DNA of 64,000 bases from positions 1 through 64,000 of the forward strand of contig JAHHHR010000029.1 of NCBI GenBank assembly GCA_019359245.1. Direction: 5' to 3'. Position 1 is the stretch's first letter. Each line of letters opens with the position of its first letter. The notes under the pieces are model-generated. The model was not told the origin of the DNA, did not search any database, and worked only from the letters and a program-made list of their open reading frames with translations. Both the position numbers and the translations under genes were made by a program. Origin of the DNA: Nostoc desertorum CM1-VF14. Lineage in GTDB: Bacteria; Cyanobacteriota; Cyanobacteriia; Cyanobacteriales; Nostocaceae. Positions 35,175 to 43,804 of the stretch are shown here, piece by piece.

Positions 35175-35569
35175 AACAAGAAATTGCTGGCCAGAAACGC
35201 ACCATTGACATTCAGATTGAGAAAGCATCTAATGCCAAACTCTATTCAAAGCTCAAAAAGTCAAAAGAATGGATCAAAGTTCGTCAAGAACGCTTTGAAA
35301 AATTTAAAGAGTTTCTTTTTTGGCTCGGTGGTTGGATCGGTTCTGGTCGCTCAGGGATAATTACTTATTCGATTACCATTTCCGCAGTTGCTCTTGGTTC
35401 TGTGATGATTGGAATTAATACCCCTAGCACTATCCCTTGTCCTGATAAGAAAAGCTACTGTTACCAATTGCGGATTGACAAAAAACAGGTGATTCTCCCT
35501 GAACAAGCAAAGCAATTATTGATAGAGTACGAACGCTCTAAAAATAAACCTCATCGCCACCGTCACTAA
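35090..35569 (+). CDS. Membrane protein reached by GTG start or by -1 frameshift
   Basis: Read from GTG 35090 (GGGGAGA upstream), this gives 159 residues: a charged helical part (AIAQRIREWNEYRLEQEIAG), one membrane segment (IITYSITISAVALGSVMIGI) and a short outside domain with two cysteines, ending in KPHRHRH. It overlaps the 34371 gene by 85 bases. Either it starts independently or it is the C-terminal half of a frameshift fusion. A single natural gene broken by an indel is the third option. The next gene has the same small TM-plus-basic-tail plan. Confidence 0.65.
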   Translation: MASDALTPFFAHADAIAQRIREWNEYRLEQEIAGQKRTIDIQIEKASNAKLYSKLKKSKEWIKVRQERFEKFKEFLFWLGGWIGSGRSGIITYSITISAVALGSVMIGINTPSTIPCPDKKSYCYQLRIDKKQVILPEQAKQLLIEYERSKNKPHRHRH

Positions 35570-35622
35570 TTTAGTAAGTAAGCATTGAGAAATTTCTCTA
35601 ATTACAACATCTGAATCATATT

Positions 35623-36027
35623 ATGTCCGAACAACAACAAATCAAACTTTGGGATGATTGGGACGATATTAATTTGTCTACTCCCGAACGTCGCATTGAA
35701 CGCTTAGAAATTCTGCTGTGCCAAAAAGTACACAAAGGCGAGGACATATCTGAATGTCTGCAAGTTTTGGAGTACTTGAAAAATTGTACGACTCACCAGA
35801 AGTTGGAGTCTGTTTTCTTTAGGCGAGTTCATTCTAAAATGACTTTCAACTCCTGGCAAATAATTGGTCAGGCTACCTTAATCTCTCTAGTTGCTATTTC
35901 TTGCTGTTTTGCTATGTATAAAATAGCTACTTCATCAATAATATCTAGTAATTCTCCGTCGGAATTATCTCTTGGCAAACAATTATCAAAAACCACCCCA
36001 CCACACGGTAAAAAACATCATAAATAA
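35623..36027 (+). CDS. Single-pass membrane protein, unknown
   Basis: This 134-residue protein has an acidic N-terminus (LWDDWDDINLSTPERRIERL), a membrane helix (QATLISLVAISCCFAMYKIA) and a basic His-rich tail (PPHGKKHHK). I do not recognise it. It is the last gene of the actin-like cassette and mirrors the preceding membrane ORF, so the cassette may anchor something at the membrane. A perfect hairpin follows the stop. Confidence 0.6.
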   Translation: MSEQQQIKLWDDWDDINLSTPERRIERLEILLCQKVHKGEDISECLQVLEYLKNCTTHQKLESVFFRRVHSKMTFNSWQIIGQATLISLVAISCCFAMYKIATSSIISSNSPSELSLGKQLSKTTPPHGKKHHK

Positions 36028-36035
36028 ATCTAGTC

Positions 36036-36065
36036 GCAGTGCGGTGTATTTATTGACCGCACTGC
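36036..36065. terminator. Perfect hairpin after the actin-like cassette
   Basis: Arms GCAGTGCGGT (36036-36045) and ACCGCACTGC (36056-36065) surround a 10-base loop, nine bases after the stop of the previous gene. There is no T-run, so termination is likely but not certain. Confidence 0.5.
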
Positions 36066-36205
36066 AATTACTGACTGAAGTAAAAAGGCAGTTTATGAAT
36101 ATTTACTTTCGTGTCTGTCGTTGGCGATCGCTTTTTTCACATATTCAGGTAAAAGTACTGCATTTGATGGATAAAAACTTTCTTTACAGCGTAACCTCAC
36201 CTACT

Positions 36206-36736
36206 TTAATAAGAGGTGTCCTTGTCGAAAGGCAAACTGTCTTCCGGCTCAAAGTTACGCAGGTCTTGCTCCATCTCCTGTCGGCGTTGTCCGTATGTTC
36301 TGCTATCTTCAATCCTTCCTCTCATCTGCCATGCACCAAAATTAATACCCTTTTCTGCGTATTTAGCAGACACTTTGTTGTAATCATCAACCTCGATTTT
36401 CTTGCGCCACTCAAGCTGTTCCAGGGCACTTTCACTGATACCAATTTTCTGAGCGTATTCTACATATTCAGGTCTGAGAGAACCATCTGGGTTAAATTCC
36501 CTTTTCTCCTGTTCGCTGAAGAAATCGTAGGCTGTGTAGATTGGCCACGGTTCTGGATCAGTCTCGTCCAAGTGCTTCCACTCGTCATACTCTTCTTTTA
36601 CTCTACGAGCGTAGTCATCGACTGCTTCTGGATGTGCGCCAAGAGATAATTTTTGTTGTCTTACTTCATCTTTTAAAGTTCCATCTGCATTGAATTCATC
36701 CTTATGCATATTTATCCAACGCTTAATTCTTGACAT
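36206..36736 (-). CDS. Hypothetical acidic protein (176 aa)
   Basis: This soluble, charged protein has two similar segments: DEFNADGTLKDEVRQQKLSL, and REFNPDGSLRPEYVEYAQKI. Each is followed by a helix with G..(E/P)EA/SALE, suggesting an internal duplication. I do not recognise the family. It is divergent from the giant DYDGD protein with only 47 bases between starts, so they probably share a control region. Confidence 0.6.
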   Translation of the reverse strand: MSRIKRWINMHKDEFNADGTLKDEVRQQKLSLGAHPEAVDDYARRVKEEYDEWKHLDETDPEPWPIYTAYDFFSEQEKREFNPDGSLRPEYVEYAQKIGISESALEQLEWRKKIEVDDYNKVSAKYAEKGINFGAWQMRGRIEDSRTYGQRRQEMEQDLRNFEPEDSLPFDKDTSY

Positions 36737-36783
36737 ACAAACCTCTCAAGATATTAACCAAGTTCCATTAACTTCTTAAAACC

Positions 36784-39700
36784 ATGACTCTGGAAATTAA
36801 ACATTTTGATCCCAGGCTCAATCAATGGATTTATACAGATGAGCGTAAAACTATTTTAACTGAAAAGCTCAGTAATACTTTACTGGAATTTTACTTTCCT
36901 AACAAAGAATTTTCATTTGGACATTCAGATGAATACAGTACTGCTGAAGAATTAAAGAATCATCCAGATGGACAAATTTTATTACTGTCTTCTAAGACTC
37001 GCTTACTTTATGGAGATAAAGAATGTTTAGAAACAATTCAAAAAATTTGTCCAGATAGTAAAGACCGTGGGGCTTATGGTTCCATCTTCCTTGGAGCTTG
37101 TAAAAATACGATTCACGAAAAGCTAAACATTCTGATAGTAGATGATTCTACTGATAAGGCTGGTGAAAATGGAGGGATATTATCGAATAATTTAGCATAT
37201 AAATTAGTTGGCGATTGTTATGGGCAGATTTCAACACAGCTTTATGACTTGCTAACCTTAAGAGAATCCCAAGCAGATAAGAGCTATCGTGTAATTCAGC
37301 ATCGATTTGGTTGGGTGGATGGAGTTGGAGAGGATACTACTAAATACCGTTTTGGCAAAGGAACACTCCGACCATACAGACTAGATAGAATAGAATATGC
37401 AGATGCCAAGAGCAAACCAAAAATAGACATAATTCTCCCCGTAAGCAGTTTTAAGGGAACAGACAAGGATAGACCCAAAGGGCCTACTAAACCTCAAATG
37501 CAACCAGGATTATATCAGCAAAATATTTGGTTAGCCGAAAAAGGGCAATCTCAAAAAGGACAGATGTCTATCTCCCAATTACTGGCATCTTTCCCCCAAG
37601 GAATTAAAGATTTTGCCGAGGAACTAGAGGTACAAGCTCAAAGATTAGCCTCTATTCAAGATGACCCGAGAAATGTTGCTGCTTACTATTGTGAAAGATA
37701 TGAAAAACGTAAAGAATCATTGAGCCAAAATAAATTAAAAGCATCAAAAACTATTAATCAAGAAGCAGATGTTAAAAACTTAAGGACAAATGATGACTTA
37801 GATGCAGATCAGGAGTTGGATGATGAGAGTACTAAAGATGACTTGTTCATGTACAAACTCATTAAAGCCGATTTGCTAGGGCATCAGCAGTTATTAGAAA
37901 CTGAGAAGGTCAAACAGGAATTAAGTCGGTTTGTACAAAGTGAGTGGCGAGATATTGCTGTTGGGAAAACGCTTACTTTTGACCGAGGGATGATTATTCC
38001 CTCCAAGGAACTCAAAAATGGTGAAATTTGTGTCTCTTGGCTTGATGAGCAAGAAAAAATTCTTAACTTCCGTTCTCCTTTCCTCAACTCTAATGGTTTG
38101 TGTGTTTCTAATAATAAATATGTTAAGGATCAGTTAGGGCCAGATGGTGAACCCTTAGAAGGCATAATTGTAGTCAATGACGAAGACCACAAGCGCATAC
38201 AGCAAAGAATTACAGAGTTAGAAGCACAAGGAATCGATGTTGATTTTATCGACCCAGCAGAAACCGAATCAGAACGCCAAGCACGAGACTACGATGGTGA
38301 CTGCATTGGTGTAGCAAGAGCTAGCTTATATCCCAATTTAACAGCAGAGGCAGAGCGAAGAAATTTTCCTCAAAACGCCTATTCGCCCACGGTTAAGCTC
38401 AAAAAACAATCATTTTATTTGGAAGATGGAACCCAGCCCCCATTTGAAAAAATTGCTATCCACATGAGCGATAGCATCAGCGTGGGCATAATCAACAATC
38501 AAGTGACAGCACTGGAAGCATTAGAATCAGAAATTGAGGTACTAAACACTTATGGGACTTTAGAACAAAAATCAGAATATTTAGAGCAAGTATCTAGCCA
38601 TTATCAAAGTTTATTTGAACAGGAATATGGCGAGAAGCCCAAACCAATTAGAGCAGAGTACAAGCCTTTCATGCAATCTGTTGTAGCTCTAGCAGAGAAT
38701 CCTAACAGAAGAAGAGAGATTATTCAGCAGGCGATGGATGTTAATCGCCTAATGTACCGAGAAATGATTGGTGAGGGATGTTATCAAAACCAAATAGCGG
38801 TTGATTTATTCAAAAGTGCTAAAAAACCTGAGATGAATTTAATCAGGGAGAACAGCCGCTATTTGTATCGTGATGTTAATTATATTAAAGATAAAAAATC
38901 TTCGTCAGCTTATTTAAGCACAGGGATAACACCAAAGGGCTACTCACCAGTAGAATTATTAATTAGCCAAACCAATAAATATTTCCAAGAATCACAGCTA
39001 GAATCACGTCCCATTGTCCAGTTTAAAGACTTGTTCAAAGGAGTAGAATTTACACCAAAGCAAAAATTTGCAGCGATCGCTGCTAAGTACGAGTTTGACC
39101 AGAAATTCAACGCTGCGGTTCGGATGTCCCAGCGGCGTGAAACTGAAAAAGGGCCATCCGCAATTGTGCAAACTCCACAGGGGGCGAAACTGGAAATTAC
39201 CAATCTCACCCGTGAGGGGCATCCTCTGATTTGGAAAGCCCAAACGTTGAACATTCGCCTAGACGAAATACCAGAGAAATTCAGAAGTTTTGAACGCCCT
39301 CACCGATTATTAGCAGTTGCACAGATAGATGGTGAGATTGGGGAAGATGGAAAACCCGCTTACCGCAACCTGGGGACAGTTAGCCAACAATCTATGACTG
39401 ACCACAACCTCAAGGCGGGGATGACCACGCAGGGAGCTAAACTATTAGAACTAAAACCAGAACTTACTAGAAGCCAAACTAAACTACTCTATGCCTTGGC
39501 AAATGATGCGGCTCTCGCATTTTACACGAAGATCCCAGAGTCAGAAAAACTTGCATCCGCCGCCGCCGCTTGGAACATCTGTGCATCTCGCCAGGATGAA
39601 CTCGAAGTTGCAAGAAAAGAAAATGCAAACCCCCAAGCGATGTCTAGCGACAAGCCGCTCCGCGTCTACGCCAAAAAAGTTTCCAATTTCGCCTTCGTTG

Positions 39701-41595
39701 CTTTCCCCAATGAGATTATTTCTCGCTTAGATAAATTACAATTTACCGAACCGAAGTTAGTCACACTTTTGAATGAAGCGAATCAATTTTTGGGTCTAGA
39801 CTGGAATCCCACCGAAAAACACCCGATAGAAATTAGAGCTAGTCACCACCCAGTCGGACATGAGCGCCATGTTTCCAGGCTAATGTTTGTCCAGGATAGT
39901 GACGGCGAATATAAGGAATTCGCCATGCTTGAAACCAGAACCGCACAGCTTCCCATTGGTACGAAAGCGCTCTCTTGTATGGTTGGGGTAGAACCTGCCA
40001 CTGCCAAAGCAACTATTGGACTGCTAGGATTTGAGCCGGTTGAAATTACTATCCGTGAACTCAAGAACTTCTCTTATGTAGGACTTGTTTTTAATGCCGA
40101 ATCGGTCAACTTAGAATTAGGCACTGTGCCGGTGACTGACAAAACAGTAAAAATCAAAATTGATGCTTTGACTCTGGGTGAGTTAGACAGTGATTCTGTC
40201 CAACAGTTAAAACAAATTGATTACCTGAAAAATGGTAATCGCCTGAAATTAAAGCTCACGTCAATTTCTGAAACTGGAGATCAAGCTTTTGTCCTGGGTG
40301 AATCTCCCAATGGTAATCTCCTGAAAATCAATAAAATTAACTTTTATGATTTTTCTGGTCAGACATTCAATGATCAAGATTACCGAAAACTGACTATCGA
40401 AACCTCAGCTTCTAAAACTAGAGATGCTGTATTTTTGAATGGTGAACCCTTGGGAGTGTTGCACTTTAAGAAAGACAAAGACGCGCTCAGACAACTTGGG
40501 CTACTCAAAACCGGACAACTTACACTCGCGCCTGCAATCATTGAAAGTAATTTCTCTGTTATTTGCGCTCAAATAGACCCTAATACCGTTGAATATCCCC
40601 AGAAATGGACGAAGGAATTTCAGGCTTTTGGAACTCAATCAGTTAATCCTCAACAGCTGTATATGATTGATAGTAGTGCGAATATTCTACATCATATTAA
40701 AGAGCGCCCTACTTTCTTATTTTCGACAGAATCAAACAAAAAACTTGGAGTCATGGGTTTGGCTGTTGACAACCAGAAAGCTGATACTGTAACTAAATGG
40801 TTAACTGCTCAAAAAGTTGAATGTCAGCAAGTACCAACAGAAGATGTTATCAGGGAAACTAAAAAAGGTCTAGCCGTATTTAACTTGGTTGATAGCTCCA
40901 TCCCTGCTAAAACTTTGTCGAGCATGACCAAGAAGTTTGGAGGAATTATTGAGTCTACTCTTGAGTATCAGCAAAAAATTAGCTCTCTCACCACACGACC
41001 GCAGTTTTTGAAACCACCAGAACAAACAGCACAATCCCCACCTAACCAGTCTATAACTCCATTACTCTCCATTAATCCTTCTACAACAGACATTATTAAT
41101 AGTACAAAAACCGAACCTCTAGGTGTAGAGAAGCTCCTGACGGTTACTATTGATGACTTGAGAAATTGGTACAATGCCGCAGATAAGTTGGGTAAACCAT
41201 TGGAGTACAAAAATCGGATTGTAGAAGTAGCGAACTCGTTTAAATCAGGGCAACCACTATCTTCAAAAGCCCTCTCTGCAATGAATCAGGATACTACTCA
41301 ACACCGAAGTCTTAGCCGACTGACTCAAATTGCTCAAAGGATTAGTCATGTTTTAGGAAAGCCATCACCTGATGGTTCTACTCAAGTAAGTGGGAAAGTT
41401 TATAATGTTAATTTTAATTCTGACTGCAAAAATTTAACTATAACACAGAAAAACGGAGATGTAATTTTAGCGGTGGTATCAGCTAAAGTACAGGTAAATC
41501 ATGTTTCAGATGACGTTATTCAAGCTTTTGAAGCGGTTAATACAAAACTTGACCAAGCTCTATCCCCAGTCCGATCTGGTAGTATGGAGTTATAA
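36784..41595 (+). CDS. Giant protein with DYDGD motif, candidate single-chain RNAP/RdRP-like polymerase
   Basis: This 1603-residue protein has R-DYDGD-CIGVA at D502/D504/D506. The flanks match the active-site region of double-psi-barrel polymerases: NFRSPFLNSNGL upstream resembles the RNAP N-R-x-P-x-L-H loop, LYPNLTAEAERR downstream resembles LSLEAQAEARLL of bacterial beta prime, and SDSISVGIINNQVTALEA resembles the S...G.I.N segment of eukaryotic-type RdRPs. The three aspartates would bind Mg ions. The last ~85 residues (VLGKPSPDGS ... ITQKNGDVIL) match the end of the transfer protein at 24435-25718. It might make primers or transcripts during transfer or replication. Activity is not proven. 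Confidence 0.6.
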   Translation: MTLEIKHFDPRLNQWIYTDERKTILTEKLSNTLLEFYFPNKEFSFGHSDEYSTAEELKNHPDGQILLLSSKTRLLYGDKECLETIQKICPDSKDRGAYGSIFLGACKNTIHEKLNILIVDDSTDKAGENGGILSNNLAYKLVGDCYGQISTQLYDLLTLRESQADKSYRVIQHRFGWVDGVGEDTTKYRFGKGTLRPYRLDRIEYADAKSKPKIDIILPVSSFKGTDKDRPKGPTKPQMQPGLYQQNIWLAEKGQSQKGQMSISQLLASFPQGIKDFAEELEVQAQRLASIQDDPRNVAAYYCERYEKRKESLSQNKLKASKTINQEADVKNLRTNDDLDADQELDDESTKDDLFMYKLIKADLLGHQQLLETEKVKQELSRFVQSEWRDIAVGKTLTFDRGMIIPSKELKNGEICVSWLDEQEKILNFRSPFLNSNGLCVSNNKYVKDQLGPDGEPLEGIIVVNDEDHKRIQQRITELEAQGIDVDFIDPAETESERQARDYDGDCIGVARASLYPNLTAEAERRNFPQNAYSPTVKLKKQSFYLEDGTQPPFEKIAIHMSDSISVGIINNQVTALEALESEIEVLNTYGTLEQKSEYLEQVSSHYQSLFEQEYGEKPKPIRAEYKPFMQSVVALAENPNRRREIIQQAMDVNRLMYREMIGEGCYQNQIAVDLFKSAKKPEMNLIRENSRYLYRDVNYIKDKKSSSAYLSTGITPKGYSPVELLISQTNKYFQESQLESRPIVQFKDLFKGVEFTPKQKFAAIAAKYEFDQKFNAAVRMSQRRETEKGPSAIVQTPQGAKLEITNLTREGHPLIWKAQTLNIRLDEIPEKFRSFERPHRLLAVAQIDGEIGEDGKPAYRNLGTVSQQSMTDHNLKAGMTTQGAKLLELKPELTRSQTKLLYALANDAALAFYTKIPESEKLASAAAAWNICASRQDELEVARKENANPQAMSSDKPLRVYAKKVSNFAFVAFPNEIISRLDKLQFTEPKLVTLLNEANQFLGLDWNPTEKHPIEIRASHHPVGHERHVSRLMFVQDSDGEYKEFAMLETRTAQLPIGTKALSCMVGVEPATAKATIGLLGFEPVEITIRELKNFSYVGLVFNAESVNLELGTVPVTDKTVKIKIDALTLGELDSDSVQQLKQIDYLKNGNRLKLKLTSISETGDQAFVLGESPNGNLLKINKINFYDFSGQTFNDQDYRKLTIETSASKTRDAVFLNGEPLGVLHFKKDKDALRQLGLLKTGQLTLAPAIIESNFSVICAQIDPNTVEYPQKWTKEFQAFGTQSVNPQQLYMIDSSANILHHIKERPTFLFSTESNKKLGVMGLAVDNQKADTVTKWLTAQKVECQQVPTEDVIRETKKGLAVFNLVDSSIPAKTLSSMTKKFGGIIESTLEYQQKISSLTTRPQFLKPPEQTAQSPPNQSITPLLSINPSTTDIINSTKTEPLGVEKLLTVTIDDLRNWYNAADKLGKPLEYKNRIVEVANSFKSGQPLSSKALSAMNQDTTQHRSLSRLTQIAQRISHVLGKPSPDGSTQVSGKVYNVNFNSDCKNLTITQKNGDVILAVVSAKVQVNHVSDDVIQAFEAVNTKLDQALSPVRSGSMEL

Positions 41596-41650
41596 ATGTG
41601 ATGGCTGCGCCAACGAATTGGGTGAATGCAAAGAAATTCTTATTAATCAG

Positions 41651-41894
41651 CAATACCTTGGCCAATTTCCGAGGGTGAGTTGATGTATTAACTCACTTCT
41701 CTCGAAGGCTTGGCAAAAACCATAAGCCCTAAAAATTCCTTCAAGGTTGACTACAAAGTTTTTTAACATATTGCCTGTAGTATAAAGGGTTTGAGCGCCC
41801 AAGCTGCGAAGTCAAGCTAAATGCTCATGTATGAGTCATTTTGCCATTTTTTTTGTCAAAACTTTTGTAGGCTCTTATTTTGGCAAAGGTATTG
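41651..41894 (+). mobile_element. MITE-like element, copy 1 (244 bp)
   Basis: It begins CAATACCTTGGCCAATTT and ends TTTTGGCAAAGGTATTG, giving imperfect terminal inverted repeats. The whole element aligns with the reverse complement of 51048-51297, with shared blocks CGAGGGTGAG, CCTAAAAATTCCTT and TAGGCTCTTATTTTGGCAAA. It encodes no protein. Flanking target duplication is not evident for this copy. It fills most of the gap 41596-42044. Confidence 0.75.
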
Positions 41895-41996
41895 ATAGAG
41901 CGATCGCACAGCATGGAATGTGATCGCTCCAGTTGATTTTGGGTTAAGAGACTATTTATAAAGTAAATCAGAAGTTAGGATGTGTTATGGCTTTAG

Positions 41997-42030
41997 CCTA
42001 ACGCACCGTGTTATGTGACGGTGCGTTAGG
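41997..42030. terminator. Perfect 13-bp hairpin after the EndoU-like gene
   Basis: Arms CCTAACGCACCGT (41997-42009) and ACGGTGCGTTAGG (42018-42030) surround an 8-base loop, 14 bases beyond the minus-strand gene's stop. It lacks a T-run. It is also a sequence style common in Nostoc repeats, so terminator function is only likely. Confidence 0.45.
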
Positions 42031-42044
42031 GGCTTAAATTATCT

Positions 42045-43328
42045 TTACTGCACACATGTAAAGTTGCTGCTATCAGGAGTAGCATCAGGATAGAAAGTAC
42101 GAACTCCCCCATTTCTTCTGACAAACACTGTTTTAAACGTATTACCCTGATCAGTTACAGTCAAATTACAAACAGTATTAGTGGAACTAGTATTGGGGTT
42201 ATTTTTATAAGCTAAAGCTGCTATAGAAAGAATTTCTTCAGCATTGAGAGTGTAGGCATAACCTTTGATAGAAGACTGAGAAGTAGAATTGCCGACTTTG
42301 ACAATAGCACCAATGGTATAAATAGCATTGGGAACAACTTCTTCTCTGGATGTATTATTATTTAGTCGTCCAGCTAAACCCTTGGATTGAAGTTCTAGAT
42401 AACGACCAACAAAGTGCAACCCACCTATTGCACCTCCAGCAACAGGTTCTCCACAGAAAATATGATCAAAACCTTCTGCATTAAACCAAACATTAGTCAA
42501 GTCAGCTAAGAAATCAGCATCAGAAGTGCGCCCCAAAACTAGATAGCCTCCTACATACTGCTTAACATTTGCTAAAACAGTAGGGTTATTTGTCATCATC
42601 GACTGGAAGTTAGAACGGCTGACAACTGTACCAGGTTGTCCACAAAGCTCGGTAACTGCGGTGTCAAAAGCATTCAGAGTTGGAGCAGTAGGAGTAACAT
42701 CCGCTGGGCTGCCGTATGCTAGTCCAGATACAGGATTGTTTACACTATCAAAGAATGGCACAGAACCAGCAGGTAGAGAGGGGGAACCAGAAGATCCATA
42801 ATCGGTAATTACAATATCATCAATATTAGTTCTATTAGAAGTTCCATCTGTCTTACGGATTTCGCAACGAACTGTGCCAGAAAGATTAGGTGTAAAAGTT
42901 GCTGTTTGAAGTGATGTAGAACTAGTTGTAACTGTTGAACCTACTGCTGTCCAAGACGTTCCGCTTGTAGTAGAACACCACAATCCCCATGTGGTGCTAG
43001 CATCACTACCATATTTAGTATGTTTGATTGTAACTGTGCCAGCGCCTGTAGTGCGATTGAATTTCATCGTCACCTTGCCATTATTACGAATGCGAGTAGA
43101 TTGCAACCCGCTTTTGACATCACTGGAAGTGTTGCCAATCAGAGCATCATCCAAATTCCAAACGCCTGTACTGAGGGTAACATCAGCCACAGCATAAGCT
43201 CCCTTCTGACCAGACTCAAACTCTTCTGAAGTTGTGGCGCTAATTGCTCGTAAGGAACAAATTGAAAGTAGAAAGACCGCTCCTCCTGCTACCTTCAATG
43301 GAAATGCTAATTTTAACATAATCAACAA
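42045..43328 (-). CDS. Secreted EndoU-like nuclease with N-terminal jelly-roll domain
   Basis: This 427-residue protein has a signal peptide (LKVAGGAVFLLSICSLRAIS), a beta-rich domain (~33-178) like those that bind carbohydrate or act as adhesins (NNGKVTMKFN, ending NIDDIVITDYG), and a C-terminal domain with GFDHIFCGE (H289) and GLHFVGRY (H305). Together with a lysine in IKGYAYTL (K355), these fit the His-His-Lys site of EndoU ribonucleases. EndoU domains act in bacterial toxins. Here it is exported, and no immunity gene is obvious next to it. It lies inside the MITE-bounded segment. Confidence 0.7.
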   Translation of the reverse strand: MLIMLKLAFPLKVAGGAVFLLSICSLRAISATTSEEFESGQKGAYAVADVTLSTGVWNLDDALIGNTSSDVKSGLQSTRIRNNGKVTMKFNRTTGAGTVTIKHTKYGSDASTTWGLWCSTTSGTSWTAVGSTVTTSSTSLQTATFTPNLSGTVRCEIRKTDGTSNRTNIDDIVITDYGSSGSPSLPAGSVPFFDSVNNPVSGLAYGSPADVTPTAPTLNAFDTAVTELCGQPGTVVSRSNFQSMMTNNPTVLANVKQYVGGYLVLGRTSDADFLADLTNVWFNAEGFDHIFCGEPVAGGAIGGLHFVGRYLELQSKGLAGRLNNNTSREEVVPNAIYTIGAIVKVGNSTSQSSIKGYAYTLNAEEILSIAALAYKNNPNTSSTNTVCNLTVTDQGNTFKTVFVRRNGGVRTFYPDATPDSSNFTCVQ

Positions 43329-43607
43329 AGTTAAATACTCAACTAACTACTAATTTAAAGTAGGTTGATTATCTATTGATTAAGCTATTCTTAAAACTAT
43401 AATATTAAGTTTAAATTTTTAACTCCTTAAGTAATTTTATTTACTGAATTTATATAAACTAGAGCCAGTACTTTGCAACTAAAGATAATGCACCTATTTC
43501 TAAATTGAAATCTTCTATATAATTAACAGTTTTATAATTAAGATTAAGTTGAGCGTCCAGTTTTAGGCGATGTTATGACCGCCCAGGCGATGGCGTAACC
43601 GTCCACC

Positions 43608-43657
43608 GGATACTGTTGGCGAAAGTATTACAAACGCATAAACAAAAGTGTTACAAC
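43608..43657 (+). repeat. Second copy of the dispersed 50-bp repeat
   Basis: It matches 6560-6609 at 48 of 50 positions, starting GGATACTGTTGGCGAAAG. Its right end lies where a truncated acidic reading frame begins, so it may mark an insertion or recombination junction. It lies in the gap 43329-43804. Confidence 0.65.
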
Positions 43658-43743
43658 AGCGGCATGGGAAGGATTATGCAGATTATGAATATGACGAGGA
43701 TGAAGAGGAGTACGAAGATTATCAGGAAGAGGAAGAGGAATAA
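43642..43743 (+). pseudogene. Acidic C-terminal tail of a lost gene
   Basis: The frame ending at TAA 43741-43743 reads HGKDYADYEYDEDEEEYEDY and then QEEEEE. There is no ATG in frame, and upstream a stop occurs within the 50-bp repeat. This looks like the tail of a gene whose body was removed. The family cannot be told from the tail. Confidence 0.5.
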
Positions 43744-43804
43744 ACTGGTTTAGAGCAAAGCTCACCATATCCAGCTTTTGGTGGCTTTGCCATTCGCTAC
43801 ATTA

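Noticed and set aside
35972..36649. 225-codon plus-strand ORF
   Set aside because: Most of it is antisense to the 176-residue gene at 36206-36736, which has better composition. It also spans the hairpin at 36036-36065.
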